A DNA stretch of 64,000 nucleotides from JAJPJE01 sp963848375 (GCA_963848375.1 CAWKDK010000015.1:62001-126000), one strand, 5' to 3'. Positions 9,866 to 20,092 are shown, counted from the first letter of the stretch. The notes: generated by a model not told the origin, from the sequence alone. Numbers and translations are program-made.

Positions 9866-10618
9866 ATGGCAGACAACAAGACCGTTCTTATCAAGGTAAA
9901 GCGACAGAAAGATCCCAAGGCCGCACCCTACTGGGAAGAGTTCGAGCTTCAGTATCGCTCGGGCATGAACGTTATCTCCGCGCTGATGGATGTGGCGCTG
10001 AATCCGGTGACTCGTACCGGCCAGGCGACCACGGCGATTGCCTACGACTCCAATTGTCTGGAAGAAGTGTGCGGATCGTGCGCCATGCTCATCAATGGGC
10101 GCACGCGCATGGCGTGTTCGGCGCTCATCGACAACCTCGAGCAGCCGGTCGCGATTGAGCCGTTCACCAAGTTCCCTGTCGTCCGCGATCTGCAAGTCGA
10201 CCGCAGTGTTCTGTTCGAAAATCTCAAGCGTGTAAAGGCGTGGGTACCGGTTGACGGAACTTATGACCTCGGCTCAGGTCCACGACTGTCTCCCGAAGAA
10301 CAGGAGATAGCGTATCCGCTCTCGCGCTGCATTTCGTGCTGCTGCTGCATGGAGGCTTGCCCACAGTTCAACGAAAACACCGGGTTTGTCGGCGCCGCCG
10401 CGATCTCACAGGTGCGGCTGTTCAACACCCATCCCACTGGCAAGGCGCTGAAGACCGAACGCCTGCGCGCCCTGATGGGCGATGGCGGAATCCATGAGTG
10501 TGGATACGCACAGAATTGCGTGGAAGTCTGCCCGAAAGAGATTCCGCTGACGACGTCAATTGCGGAAGTTGGCGGTCAGGTGATGGTTCAGGCATTTAAG
10601 GACCTGTTCCGAAAATAA
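9866..10618 (+). CDS. sdhB: Succinate dehydrogenase iron-sulfur subunit
   Basis: This 250-residue subunit relays electrons through three Fe-S clusters from SdhA to the membrane anchor. The N-terminal ferredoxin domain has the [2Fe-2S] cysteines in CLEEVCGSCAMLING and a later Cys. The C-terminal domain has CISCCCCMEACP and a second cluster motif, CAQNCVEVCPKEIP. It is the last gene of the sdhCAB operon. The 55-base gap after sdhA contains a short TTAGTGATTAGTGACC direct repeat and no terminator. Confidence 0.95.
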   Translation: MADNKTVLIKVKRQKDPKAAPYWEEFELQYRSGMNVISALMDVALNPVTRTGQATTAIAYDSNCLEEVCGSCAMLINGRTRMACSALIDNLEQPVAIEPFTKFPVVRDLQVDRSVLFENLKRVKAWVPVDGTYDLGSGPRLSPEEQEIAYPLSRCISCCCCMEACPQFNENTGFVGAAAISQVRLFNTHPTGKALKTERLRALMGDGGIHECGYAQNCVEVCPKEIPLTTSIAEVGGQVMVQAFKDLFRK

Positions 10619-10663
10619 GGCTCACGGCGGCGACGTGCACGAATCCCGGACTCATCTTAAAAT

Positions 10664-11035
10664 ATGAAGATGTGGGAGGGACCCGTGGAAAAGCTCAAAG
10701 CGTTATTCGCTCATCTGCGCAACATCAAAGACCCCAACCTTCGGACGGCGTGGATGATCGCCATTGCAGCCGACGTCACGCAATGGGTTCTGTTCCCTCT
10801 ATTCGCCAGCGGCGGACTCTCTCCCGCCGATGACCTGATCGACGTTGTTGTCGGAGTCAGCCTGACGCGCCTGCTCGGCTGGCACTGGGCTTTTCTGCCT
10901 GCCTTTGCGGCGGAATTAGTCCCAGGTATGGATCTGCTGCCTACGTGGACGGCCGCGGTCTTCTTTATATCCCGCGATCTGGCAAGCAGCGGAGAGCCCG
11001 AAATCATCCCACCAAATACGGCTCCGGTGCGGTAA
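10664..11035 (+). CDS. Small membrane protein of unknown function
   Basis: This 123-residue protein is not recognised. After an amphipathic N-terminal stretch it has two or three hydrophobic segments (ADVTQWVLFPLF, DVVVGVSLTRLLGWHWAFLPAF, WTAAVFFISRDL). It may start at the ATG 10664 or at an in-frame GTG near 10685 (EKLKALF). It follows sdhB by 45 bases on the same strand, but the link to complex II is positional only. Confidence 0.6.
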   Translation: MKMWEGPVEKLKALFAHLRNIKDPNLRTAWMIAIAADVTQWVLFPLFASGGLSPADDLIDVVVGVSLTRLLGWHWAFLPAFAAELVPGMDLLPTWTAAVFFISRDLASSGEPEIIPPNTAPVR

Positions 11036-11250
11036 TTCGGTTCGATTACCCTTCGGTTACTTACGCACCTTTTGCCGATGCCGATAAACACCATAGGCTC
11101 AACGGGCCAGAGTGTGAACTTTGGGTAATGACGTAACTGGAGCCCAAACTTAGGGTCCATGGACCTCTGTAACGGGTACGGATTTTGTGTACCCTGGTTT
11201 ACAATCGCGAACGTACTTGCATCAGAATCATCAGTTTCGAGGGCTCTAAC

Positions 11251-12003
11251 TTGCGCCGCGTCCACTTCGTGCTCATGGCTTTGCTGGTCGGTAGCAGTGT
11301 TCTACCGGCATTCGCTCTTCATACGACGACTGCGAAGCCACATCATTATCATCATCGTTTGCGTCGGATGCGGTTGATCCACTGGAACCCCGTATTTCGC
11401 GGCACGCACGAAGCTCTTATTCGTGAGAATGTGCAGCTCGATATGCTGCAGCTGCCACGAATCGAGAATGACGATCAGCTGTTGCTGCTTGAACAGTCCG
11501 AGGAACTGGTTCCGCTTCGCGAAAGCAATTATCTGAGTGTTGCGCAGAATCTCGCCGAAACCCGGCGCTATTGCCGTCCGTGGACGCGCGATTTCGTCGA
11601 AGATTTCAGCCAGGACTTTTACAAAGAATTTCATCGCCCGATCGAGGTGACTTCGGCCGTTCGTACCGTCCAGCAGCAACATAAGCTTCGCCGTCACAAC
11701 CGCAATGCAGCACCGGAGCTGGGTGATGCGGCATCTACTCACCTCACCGGCGTTACTATCGACGTCCTGAAACGCGGTTTAACCCGCAAGCAGATGGAAT
11801 GGGTGAACGCGTATTTCACGCCCCTGCATGAACAGGGCTTGATTGAGCCAGTAGAAGAGCGTCGCCAGCCCGTATTCCACATCATGGTGTCGTACACATA
11901 CAGCGAATGGCGTGTACAAAAATTGGCTGCCGAACAGGCTCCGCCGCTCCCGAACATGATGGAAGTTTCCGACAGCTCTCCCAGCATCGCCGGACAGCAC
12001 TAG
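11251..12003 (+). CDS. Exported DUF5715-type protein with M15 peptidase-like motifs
   Basis: The preferred start is TTG at 11251, because GAGGG lies seven bases upstream and a signal peptide (HFVLMALLVGSSVLPAFA) begins at once; the frame is open further upstream. The mature protein of about 220 residues carries STHLTGVTIDV, resembling the SxHxxGxAxD zinc motif of peptidase family M15. A later FHIMV could supply the last histidine. The first part, with LPLRES and RPWTRDFVEDFSQDFY, matches my memory of the acidobacterial DUF5715 family. A role in peptidoglycan trimming is inferred only. Confidence 0.72.
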   Translation: MRRVHFVLMALLVGSSVLPAFALHTTTAKPHHYHHRLRRMRLIHWNPVFRGTHEALIRENVQLDMLQLPRIENDDQLLLLEQSEELVPLRESNYLSVAQNLAETRRYCRPWTRDFVEDFSQDFYKEFHRPIEVTSAVRTVQQQHKLRRHNRNAAPELGDAASTHLTGVTIDVLKRGLTRKQMEWVNAYFTPLHEQGLIEPVEERRQPVFHIMVSYTYSEWRVQKLAAEQAPPLPNMMEVSDSSPSIAGQH

Positions 12004-12086
12004 AACCGAATCCAGCAACAGTCCACTGTTTGAAGATGACTTTTCTCCACGCGAACTGAGAAAATGACGCGCGGAGGTGTAGCTGA

Positions 12087-12743
12087 ATGAGAAGAGTCCT
12101 CGTTTATTCTGCGGTTCTTGCTTTACTGGCGGCCACGGTTGTTGCTCAGACTGCCGCGCCAGCGTCGAATCATCCCACTGCCATCATTGAGACGAGCAAA
12201 GGCAATATCACATGCGAACTGTTCCCCGATAAAGCCCCGATCACGGTGAAAAATTTTATCGGCCTCGCAACCGGCACCAAGGACTGGACTAGTCCGACTT
12301 CCCACGCGAAGAAGCATGGCGTGCCGCTTTACGACGGAACCATCTTCCATCGCGTGATTCCCGACTTCATGATCCAAGGCGGAGATCCGCGCGGAGATGG
12401 TACGGGAGATGCCGGTTACGAGTTCAAGGACGAATTCAGTGATCTGCACTTCGACGTGCCCGGACGCCTGGCGATGGCGAACAGCGGTCCGAATACAAAT
12501 AGCTCGCAGTTCTTTATCACGCAGGTTCCCACACCGCACCTGAATAATCATCACACTATCTTCGGGCAGTGTGGACCGATTTCGCTGATTGGCGAAATTG
12601 CGCGCGTACCGCGAAACCAGACCAACGATAAGCCTTTCACGCCGGTGAAGATCACTCACATCAAGATCGTCAATGCGGGTGGAACGGCATCAGCGCCCGC
12701 GAAGCCAGCGGCAGCGCCATCGAAACCAACGTCGAAATCGTAG
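12087..12743 (+). CDS. Exported cyclophilin-type peptidyl-prolyl isomerase
   Basis: This 218-residue protein has an N-terminal signal peptide (RRVLVYSAVLALLAATVVAQ) followed by a cyclophilin domain. The active-site blocks are IFHRVIPDFMIQGGDP, LAMANSGPNTNSSQFFIT and NNHHTIFGQ, with the catalytic Arg in the FHRV block. The C-terminal tail is rich in Ala, Pro, Ser and Lys. It should catalyse cis-trans isomerisation of prolyl bonds in the periplasm. A cytoplasmic paralogue follows directly, separated by an intrinsic terminator. Confidence 0.93.
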   Translation: MRRVLVYSAVLALLAATVVAQTAAPASNHPTAIIETSKGNITCELFPDKAPITVKNFIGLATGTKDWTSPTSHAKKHGVPLYDGTIFHRVIPDFMIQGGDPRGDGTGDAGYEFKDEFSDLHFDVPGRLAMANSGPNTNSSQFFITQVPTPHLNNHHTIFGQCGPISLIGEIARVPRNQTNDKPFTPVKITHIKIVNAGGTASAPAKPAAAPSKPTSKS

Positions 12744-12763
12744 AGGATTTACAATATTCAAAA

Positions 12764-12792
12764 CGGCGGCCCAACCAAGGCCGCCGATTTTT
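12764..12792 (+). terminator. Rho-independent terminator between the two cyclophilin genes
   Basis: An 8-bp GC stem (CGGCGGCC with GGCCGCCG, 7-base loop) is followed by ATTTTT. The two cyclophilin genes are therefore probably separate transcription units, at least in part. Confidence 0.75.
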
Positions 12793-12821
12793 ATGACCGC
12801 AGACATGGAAAGGATTCCTGC

Positions 12822-13349
12822 ATGGCACGTCAGCCTGGAACATATGCAATCTTCGAGACGTCAGAAGGAAACATCGTGGTCCGCCTGTTCGAGAAAGAAG
12901 CTCCCAAAACGGTAGCGAACTTCGTCGAACTTGCGGAAGGAAAGCGCGAATGGACGCATCCGGTAAGCCGCAAGAAGTCGAGCGATCCGCTGTATAACGG
13001 CACGATCTTTCACCGCGTGATTCCCGACTTCATGATCCAGGGCGGCGATCCCGCAGGCACCGGATTCGGTGGTCCCGGCTATCAGTTTGAAGACGAGACC
13101 AAGGGGTCTCCGCACAAGTTCGATAAATCCGGCAAGCTGGCGATGGCAAATGCCGGTCCGAATACCAACGGATCGCAAATCTTCATCACGGTCGCGGCGA
13201 CGCCATGGTTGACCGGAAATCACACGATCTTCGGCGAAGTGGTGGAAGGCCAGGACATAGCGGACAAGATTTCGAAGCTGCCCAAGAACCGGCAGGATAA
13301 GCCGATGCAGGATGTTGTGGTGAAGACGGTGAAGATCGAGCGAGTCTAG
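12822..13349 (+). CDS. Cytoplasmic cyclophilin-type peptidyl-prolyl isomerase
   Basis: This 175-residue cyclophilin has no signal peptide. It shares the core blocks IFHRVIPDFMIQGGDP, LAMANAGPNTNGSQIFIT and GNHTIFGEVVEGQD with the preceding gene, so the pair looks like an old duplication with split locations. The start ATG is followed by ARQPGTYAIFETSEGNI, which begins the domain directly. Confidence 0.94.
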   Translation: MARQPGTYAIFETSEGNIVVRLFEKEAPKTVANFVELAEGKREWTHPVSRKKSSDPLYNGTIFHRVIPDFMIQGGDPAGTGFGGPGYQFEDETKGSPHKFDKSGKLAMANAGPNTNGSQIFITVAATPWLTGNHTIFGEVVEGQDIADKISKLPKNRQDKPMQDVVVKTVKIERV

Positions 13350-13401
13350 AGAATTGGTAATTTAGTAATTTGTAATCGGGTAATCGAAAAACCAGAAAAG
13401 C

Positions 13402-13433
13402 AAAACCCCACTCGTTATTGAGGACGAGTGGGG
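13402..13433 (-). terminator. Intrinsic terminator of the icd-mdh operon
   Basis: A perfect 10-bp stem (CCCCACTCGT with ACGAGTGGGG) is followed on the minus strand by TTTTGCTTTT. It lies 20 bases past the mdh stop. Confidence 0.85.
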
Positions 13434-13454
13434 CATCGGAATGCAATCTCGAAT

Positions 13455-14381
13455 CTACACGCCAATCACGGCGACCAGTTCCTTTACGGCTCCAGCGCTC
13501 TTCTCCAGGGCCTCCTGCTCGTCGGCGCTAAGTTTGATTTCGATGATCTGCTCAATTCCCTTCTCGCCGAGTTTGCACGGCACGCCAACGAAGAGACCCT
13601 TGATCCCATATTCGCCTTCGAGATAAGCGGCGCAAGGCAGGATCTTCTTCTTGTCTTTCAGGATCGCTTCCACCATCTCAGTGAAGGCCGCTGACGGCGC
13701 GTAGTAAGCGCTTCCCGTCTTCAGGTATTTCACGATCTCAGCGCCCCCATCGCGCGTGCGTTGTACGAGCCTCTCGATGGTCTGCGCGTCCATCAGTTCG
13801 GTGATCGGAATTCCTGCGACCGTCGAGTAACGCGCGAGAGGAACCATGGTGTCGCCGTGGCCACCGAGCACGAAGGCAGTAACGTTCTCGACGCTTACCT
13901 TGAGTTCTTCGGCAATAAAAGTACGGAAGCGCGAAGAATCCAGCACGCCTGCCATTCCGATCACGCGCTCGCGCGGAAAGCCACTCAGCTTGTAAGCGGC
14001 CTGCGCCATCGCATCCAGCGGGTTCGACACAATGATCAGAATGCAGTTTGGCGAATACTTCACCACTCTCGAGACCACGTCCGACATGATCTTGTGATTC
14101 GTATTGAGCAGATCGTCGCGGCTCATCCCGGGCTTGCGAGGCACGCCCGCCGTGATGACCACGATGTCGGAGTTGGCAGTATCGGCATAGTCGTTGGTGC
14201 CCAGCACGTGCGAATCTTTCTTTTCGATGGGCATGGCTTCGAGCAGATCGAGCGACTTGCCCTGCGGAACGCCTTCGAGGATATCGATCAGAACTACGTC
14301 AGCCAGTTCCTTGGCGGCGATCCAGTGCGCGCCGGTAGCCCCCACATTGCCCGATCCCACGACCGTTACTTTGTTGCGCAT
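13455..14381 (-). CDS. mdh: Malate dehydrogenase
   Basis: This NAD-dependent enzyme oxidises malate to oxaloacetate in the TCA cycle. The 308 residues start with the Rossmann motif VVGSGNVGATGAH. They carry the substrate arginine block ITAGVPRKPGMSRDDLL and the catalytic histidine in LGGHGDTMVPL. The single-chain type of about 310 residues matches the LDH-like malate dehydrogenases. It is the second gene of an icd-mdh operon, 38 bases after icd, and is followed by a strong terminator. Confidence 0.96.
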   Translation of the reverse strand: MRNKVTVVGSGNVGATGAHWIAAKELADVVLIDILEGVPQGKSLDLLEAMPIEKKDSHVLGTNDYADTANSDIVVITAGVPRKPGMSRDDLLNTNHKIMSDVVSRVVKYSPNCILIIVSNPLDAMAQAAYKLSGFPRERVIGMAGVLDSSRFRTFIAEELKVSVENVTAFVLGGHGDTMVPLARYSTVAGIPITELMDAQTIERLVQRTRDGGAEIVKYLKTGSAYYAPSAAFTEMVEAILKDKKKILPCAAYLEGEYGIKGLFVGVPCKLGEKGIEQIIEIKLSADEQEALEKSAGAVKELVAVIGV

Positions 14382-14419
14382 AAAAATTCCTTTCCAAGAA
14401 ATTCGGGTGTTTCGAAATC

Positions 14420-15841
14420 TTAACGAGCCGCCGAGAGCGAGGCGTCCATATTCTTGATCACGTAATCGGCGAACTCGCTCGTCTTCACCTTGGTCGCGCC
14501 TTCCATCATGCGATGGAAATCGTAGGTCACCTTCTTCTGTTCAATCGTACGCCGCATTCCCTCTTCTACAAGGCGAGCGGCTTCAGTCCATCCAAGAAAA
14601 TCGAGCATCATCACGCCGGAGAGAATCACCGAACCGGGATTGATCACGTCCTGATCGGCGTACTTGGGCGCCGTGCCATGCGTGGCTTCGAAGATGGCGT
14701 AGCCGTCGCCGATGTTCGCGCCAGGCGCGATTCCGAGACCACCAACCTGCGCCGCGCAAGCATCGGAGATGTAGTCGCCGTTCAGGTTGGGAGTAGCCAG
14801 AACCGTGTATTCGTCAGGCCGCGTCACCACCTGCTGGAAAATGGAGTCGGCGATGCGATCGTTGATCATCAACTTCGTCTTCCACTTGCCGTTTCCGTGC
14901 GTGCGATAGATCGCGTCGAGAACTCCTTTCACTTCGACATAGAGGGCGTCTCGGAAATCCTGCGTCGCGTATTCCAGTCCGGGCTCAATCAGCGCGGCGT
15001 TCTGCTCAACCGTAAGGCTGGCGTTCTTGTCCTTATTATCGAGAATCCAGCTCTCGCGCTCGGTAACTACCTGATCGCGGAACTCGTCTTTCGCCAACTC
15101 GTATCCCCACTCGCGGAAAGCGCCTTCAGTGAATTTCTGTATGTTCCCTTTGTGAACCAGCGTGACCGACTTGCGCTTGTTGGTGAGCGCGAACTCGATC
15201 GCCCGCCGCACCAGACGCTTGGTGCCGAAGACGGAGATGGGCTTGATACCCACGCCTGAATCTTGCCGGACCTGCTTCTTGCCGCCCTTCAACATTTCGT
15301 TGTTGAGGAAGTCGATCAGCTTCTTCGCCTCAGGCGTTCCCTCTTTCCACTCGATACCGGCGTAAACGTCTTCGGTATTCTCGCGGAAGATAACGATGTC
15401 CATGAGCTCAGGGCGCTTCACCGGAGACGGTGCTCCGTAAAACTTCACCGGACGCACACACGCGTAGAGATCGAGGATCTGACGTAGCGCAACGTTCAGA
15501 GAACGGATGCCACCACCCACTGGCGTTGTCAGCGGGCCCTTGATGCCGACGCGAAATTCCTTCATTGCCTCGACGGTATCGTCCGGTAGCCAACTCTTGA
15601 ACTTCATCATCGACTTTTCGCCGGCGAATACTTCGTACCAAACTATGCGCCGCTTGCCCTGGTACGCCTTCTTTACCGCAGCATCAAACACCCGCACCGA
15701 GGCTTTCCAAATGTCGCGTCCGGTGCCGTCGCCCTCTATGAACGGAATGATCGGGTTATCGGGGATGTTGTAGCTGCCGTTGCTGTAAGAGATCCGGGTC
15801 CCGTCGGTAGGTACCGGGAGTCCGTTGAAAGAAGACGCCAT
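14420..15841 (-). CDS. icd: NADP-dependent isocitrate dehydrogenase
   Basis: This TCA enzyme converts isocitrate to 2-oxoglutarate. The start is the ATG at 15839-15841, because GGAGG lies six bases upstream; the frame is open further to 15931. The protein of about 473 residues has FIEGDGTG near the N terminus and the substrate loop GGGIRSLNVALRQ, whose Ser corresponds to the regulatory phospho-Ser of Escherichia coli Icd. It also has the cofactor block GTAPKYADQDVINPGS, whose Lys-Tyr pair favours NADP. It lies upstream of mdh in the same operon. A 20-base palindrome lies 90 bases upstream of the start. Confidence 0.95.
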   Translation of the reverse strand: MASSFNGLPVPTDGTRISYSNGSYNIPDNPIIPFIEGDGTGRDIWKASVRVFDAAVKKAYQGKRRIVWYEVFAGEKSMMKFKSWLPDDTVEAMKEFRVGIKGPLTTPVGGGIRSLNVALRQILDLYACVRPVKFYGAPSPVKRPELMDIVIFRENTEDVYAGIEWKEGTPEAKKLIDFLNNEMLKGGKKQVRQDSGVGIKPISVFGTKRLVRRAIEFALTNKRKSVTLVHKGNIQKFTEGAFREWGYELAKDEFRDQVVTERESWILDNKDKNASLTVEQNAALIEPGLEYATQDFRDALYVEVKGVLDAIYRTHGNGKWKTKLMINDRIADSIFQQVVTRPDEYTVLATPNLNGDYISDACAAQVGGLGIAPGANIGDGYAIFEATHGTAPKYADQDVINPGSVILSGVMMLDFLGWTEAARLVEEGMRRTIEQKKVTYDFHRMMEGATKVKTSEFADYVIKNMDASLSAAR

Positions 15842-15930
15842 CCAAAGCCTCCAAAGCCAAAGATAAGTTTCGCCGTACGCGAAGTCCGGCGAGATCATAC
15901 ATGCGTGCCCGCACACCCTTTGACGATGCA

Positions 15931-15950
15931 CGTCACACGAACGTGTGACG
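15931..15950. promoter_or_regulatory. Perfect palindrome upstream of icd (candidate operator)
   Basis: CGTCACACG and CGTGTGACG form 9-bp perfect arms with a 2-base AA centre. The spacing suits a dimeric regulator. It sits 90-109 bases upstream of the icd start codon. No regulator can be assigned. Confidence 0.45.
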
Positions 15951-16160
15951 AACGCTTCGCGTCGCCACCACGCACTTCATTAGGCCACCCTGATCCGGAC
16001 AGGAAAGCTGGGAATCGGTGCGGTTCTAAGTCATCCGGAATGACGGAGTTGCGATTACCGGACGTGACGCCATCATATCGTATGGCGCGCGACTGCGGCG
16101 AGAAGAAAGGTACCTAAGAAGGTGCGCGCCATCACTTCGGGAAGAGACATCCGGCAGCCG

Positions 16161-16169
16161 TGGTATACT
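16161..16169 (+). promoter_or_regulatory. Extended -10 promoter element for the DEAD-box helicase
   Basis: TGGTATACT is an extended -10 box with no clear -35. Transcription from here would leave a leader of about 200 bases before the helicase start at 16374. Long leaders are common for cold-induced helicases. Confidence 0.4.
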
Positions 16170-16373
16170 GAATCCCGACGCTAATAGCCACGGTTCGCTT
16201 GTGGTGCGGCAGTCCGAATTCACACCCCGGCCTGGCTTTATCTCCGCTATTCCTGCTCTCCGTTTGTTCTAAGCGCCAATTTAAATGTTTTTGAGCGGCT
16301 TCAGCTGTATTGTCGCGGATCGCATTCTTAGTGCGTCTCGCGAGGCGCCTCTCCAAAGAAAGATACGATTCGA

Positions 16374-17573
<1,200 letters not shown>

Positions 17574-17599
17574 ACGAGAGTGACGCAGACGCATTTCGG

Positions 17600-17628
17600 G
17601 AGCCCCGGTTAGGAAGGGCTCTCGATTT
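17600..17628 (+). terminator. Putative terminator after the helicase gene
   Basis: GAGCCC and GGGCTC arms with a 10-base loop are followed by TCGATTTT. The stem is only 6 bp, so this is a moderate candidate. Confidence 0.45.
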
Positions 17629-17632
17629 TCGC

Positions 17633-17659
17633 TTGCTCGTGGCTTTCCTCGCGTATACT
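17633..17659 (+). promoter_or_regulatory. Possible promoter of the RRM gene
   Basis: TTGCTC (17633-17638) and TATACT (17654-17659) are 15 bases apart, slightly short. The leader to the GTG start would be about 165 bases. Confidence 0.35.
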
Positions 17660-17830
17660 CTGAGGCGTCTCTTGCTGCACTGCTCGGCTTCCACGATTGC
17701 GTTCATTGCGGAACTAGACGGATAGAGCGGACTGACGCTCACCTACATCGATTCGCTGATTCGCTTCGAATCCCGATATGTACCACCAGTCTGAGCCCAT
17801 TCCAGCTTATGGAATTCGGAAGGAAATCCT

Positions 17831-18172
17831 GTGAAGAAACTCTACGTCGGTAATTTCTCGTTTGCTACAACTGAAGCTGATCTGCGCGATCTGTTCACAC
17901 CGTTTGGAGCAGTGGATAGCGTTTCCGTGGTGACCGATCGCGATACCGGCCGCTCTCGTGGATTCGGATTCGTGGAAATGGCGAATGACAGTGAAGCTGC
18001 GGCTGCAATTGAAGGCTTGAGTGGTAGAGAAGTCGGCGGACGTGCACTGACCGTAAATGAAGCTCGGCCGAAGATGGAACGCGGCGGAGGCGGCGGTCGC
18101 GGTGGATTCCGTGGCGGCCGTGGTGACGATCGCGGCGGACACTCGAGCAAGCGTCGCGAACCTCGCTGGTAG
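17831..18172 (+). CDS. RRM-domain RNA-binding protein with glycine-arginine tail
   Basis: This 113-residue protein has one RNA recognition motif. RNP2 is KLYVGNFSF at the N terminus and RNP1 is SRGFGFVEM. The tail from about residue 85 has repeated Gly and Arg (RGG-like). Such small RRM proteins are known in cyanobacteria and other bacteria, where several are cold-induced. The start is GTG with AGGAAATCCT upstream. Its position behind the DEAD-box helicase fits a shared RNA-remodelling role, but that is inference. Confidence 0.92.
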   Translation: MKKLYVGNFSFATTEADLRDLFTPFGAVDSVSVVTDRDTGRSRGFGFVEMANDSEAAAAIEGLSGREVGGRALTVNEARPKMERGGGGGRGGFRGGRGDDRGGHSSKRREPRW

Positions 18173-18371
18173 CCTGGACTTACTGCCTATACTGGCAAAT
18201 CCGTTACGGGTTTCTTGTCTAGATGTCTGCTCGAACCCGCTGACCTGTATCTGGTCTGGCGCTATTCGTGTGCAAGTTGGGATTAATCGTTTTATTGATG
18301 ACATAATCCTCGATTGTCGCGCTGCCACGCAGAGTAAGATACGGAGTTCGGTGGCTGTTCAAAGTTCAGTA

Positions 18372-18401
18372 CCCGGCTGAAAGACGGTTCTATCAGCCGG
18401 G
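18372..18401. repeat. Perfect inverted repeat between the RRM and LysR genes
   Basis: CCCGGCTGA and TCAGCCGGG form 9-bp arms with a 12-base loop, without a T-run. It lies 40 bases before the LysR start. It could be a weak terminator, a leader hairpin or a regulator site. Confidence 0.4.
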
Positions 18402-18441
18402 CTGAGATCAGAAGGGAATACCGGGAGCCGAAAGCCTCCAT

Positions 18442-19353
18442 ATGGACTTCGACCAACTGGAAACATTCCTGGAAGTAGCCCGCCTCAGCAGTTTTTCACG
18501 CGCGGCAGAGAAACGTTTTCGCACTCAGCCAGCCATTTCTGCACAGATTCGGGCGCTTGAAGAAGAGGTCGGAGCGAAACTACTCGATCGCTCCGGGGGC
18601 AAAGTTGCGCTCACCGGACCCGGCAAGATATTTCAGAAATATGCCGAGGACACGATCCAGGCCCGCCGGGCGATGATGACTTCGATCGCCGAGACGGAAC
18701 GCGTACCTCGAGGCGAGATTATCGTCGGAGCAAACGAGGGCACCTGCTTATATATCTTGCCTGAAGTGTTTGCGAGCTTTAAAAAGCAGTACCCGAATGT
18801 GGCCGTCAACATTCGGCGATTCGAGTCTGCGAAAGTGCTGGAATCGGTAATCGACCACACTATTGATTTCGGCGTCGTTTCCCTTCCCGTTCCCGACAAT
18901 CGCCTCACGGTTGTTCCTATTCACAAAGACGAGTTGGTGGTTGTGTGTGCCCCGCAACATCCGCTGGCGAAATCGAAGAGCGTGGATGTAGCAACCATGG
19001 CCGAATATCCGCTGTTGCTTCCGAAATATGGAAGAACACGGGAGGCCATCGACGATCTTTTCCGCGAGCGCCGCCTGAAACCGAACGTCTCCATGGACCT
19101 CGATTCCAGTGAGTTGCTGAAACGCTTTGCGGCGGCGGATGTGGGAATTGGGCTGATTCCACGTTCCAATGTGCAGGAAGACGTAAAAGCGAAAATACTG
19201 GCGGCGCTGGTCCTCTCTGATGTGCAATTACGGCGCGACTTGGCGCTGGTTTTCCGCAAAGATAAGGCGCTCAGCCGCGCTGCCATGGCATTCATCGATA
19301 TTGCTATGCGTCAGAAAAAGGCGGAACAAGCCGCAGCGCAAGTCAGCAAGTAA
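18442..19353 (+). CDS. LysR-family transcriptional regulator (CysB/CbbR-like)
   Basis: This 303-residue regulator has an N-terminal winged helix-turn-helix (MDFDQLETFLEVARLSSFSR, then AISAQIRALEEEVGAKLLDR) and a periplasmic-binding-like effector domain from about residue 90. The effector is unknown. LysR regulators often control a neighbouring gene; here the next gene on the same strand, 136 bases downstream, is the pyruvoyl arginine decarboxylase. Regulation of polyamine synthesis is possible but not shown. Confidence 0.93.
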   Translation: MDFDQLETFLEVARLSSFSRAAEKRFRTQPAISAQIRALEEEVGAKLLDRSGGKVALTGPGKIFQKYAEDTIQARRAMMTSIAETERVPRGEIIVGANEGTCLYILPEVFASFKKQYPNVAVNIRRFESAKVLESVIDHTIDFGVVSLPVPDNRLTVVPIHKDELVVVCAPQHPLAKSKSVDVATMAEYPLLLPKYGRTREAIDDLFRERRLKPNVSMDLDSSELLKRFAAADVGIGLIPRSNVQEDVKAKILAALVLSDVQLRRDLALVFRKDKALSRAAMAFIDIAMRQKKAEQAAAQVSK

Positions 19354-19489
19354 GCTTCTCCGAAACTCTTCTTGTCACATTCCGTTAAATATTGGTGAAA
19401 TTTTGATTGCGGCGTGTTTTTTCTGCGTGCGCAACCTCGCAACGTGATAACTTTTTTAGTTTCCACTCATACCCGCGGAGGCACAGGAA

Positions 19490-20047
19490 TTGGCAAAAGA
19501 CATGGTCCCCAAACGCATCTTTCTCACCAAAGGCGTGGGAAAACACAGAGAGCGGCTCACTTCCTTCGAGCTGGCTCTTCGCGATGCTGGGATCGCCGCA
19601 CAGAATCTAGTTCGAGTCTCCTCGATCTTTCCTCCTAACTGCAAAATGATCACCCGCAAAGAGGGATTGCGATACCTCGATCCGGGTCAGGTCACGTTCG
19701 CCGTGGTAGCGGAGAACTCTACGCGCGAGCCCCACCGGTTGCTGGCATCCAGCATCGGCGTGGCGATTCCCGCAGATCGCAATGTTTACGGATATCTCAG
19801 CGAACATCACTCCTTCGGAGAAACCGAAGATGCCGCTGGAGACTATGCCGAGGAATTGGCGGCCGAGATGTTGGCGACAACTCTGGACGTGGAGTTCGAT
19901 CCTGACAAATCCTGGGACGAAAAGAAGCAGATCTATCGTCTGTCGAATAAAATCGTCCGCACGATGAACATGACGCAATCCGCGGTGGGCGACAAAAAGG
20001 CCCGATGGACAACGGTAATCGCGGCTGCAATTCTGATTTTCGAATAG
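19490..20047 (+). CDS. Pyruvoyl-dependent arginine decarboxylase
   Basis: This enzyme decarboxylates arginine to agmatine using a pyruvoyl group made by self-cleavage. The 185-residue proenzyme has the cleavage block VRVSSIFPPNCK; cleavage is expected between Ser44 and Ser45. The downstream KMITRKEGLRYLDPGQVTFAV and the ending WTTVIAAAILIFE also match the archaeal and chlamydial PvlArgDC family. The start is TTG with GGAGG eight bases upstream. It is convergent with the DHS-like gene and shares its terminator. Together with agmatine deiminase and N-carbamoylputrescine amidase just downstream it supplies the first step to putrescine. Confidence 0.93.
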   Translation: MAKDMVPKRIFLTKGVGKHRERLTSFELALRDAGIAAQNLVRVSSIFPPNCKMITRKEGLRYLDPGQVTFAVVAENSTREPHRLLASSIGVAIPADRNVYGYLSEHHSFGETEDAAGDYAEELAAEMLATTLDVEFDPDKSWDEKKQIYRLSNKIVRTMNMTQSAVGDKKARWTTVIAAAILIFE

Positions 20048-20063
20048 AGGCGTGTAGAACTTC

Positions 20064-20092
20064 AAAGGCCAGCGTTCGCGCTGGCCTTTTTC
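20064..20092. terminator. Bidirectional intrinsic terminator between arginine decarboxylase and DHS-like gene
   Basis: An 11-bp perfect stem with a TTCG tetraloop (AAAGGCCAGCG, CGCTGGCCTTT) is followed by T-runs on both strands. It serves the two convergent genes. Confidence 0.9.

Larger units (their letters stand above)
15842..16373. other. Divergent intergenic region between icd and the DEAD-box helicase
   Basis: No convincing gene is visible in these 532 bases. The region holds a perfect palindrome near icd (15931-15950). It also holds an inverted repeat with 9-bp arms at 16082-16090 and 16124-16132 (ATGGCGCGC with GCGCGCCAT), an extended -10 box at 16161-16169, and about 200 bases that could be the helicase leader. 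Confidence 0.6.
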
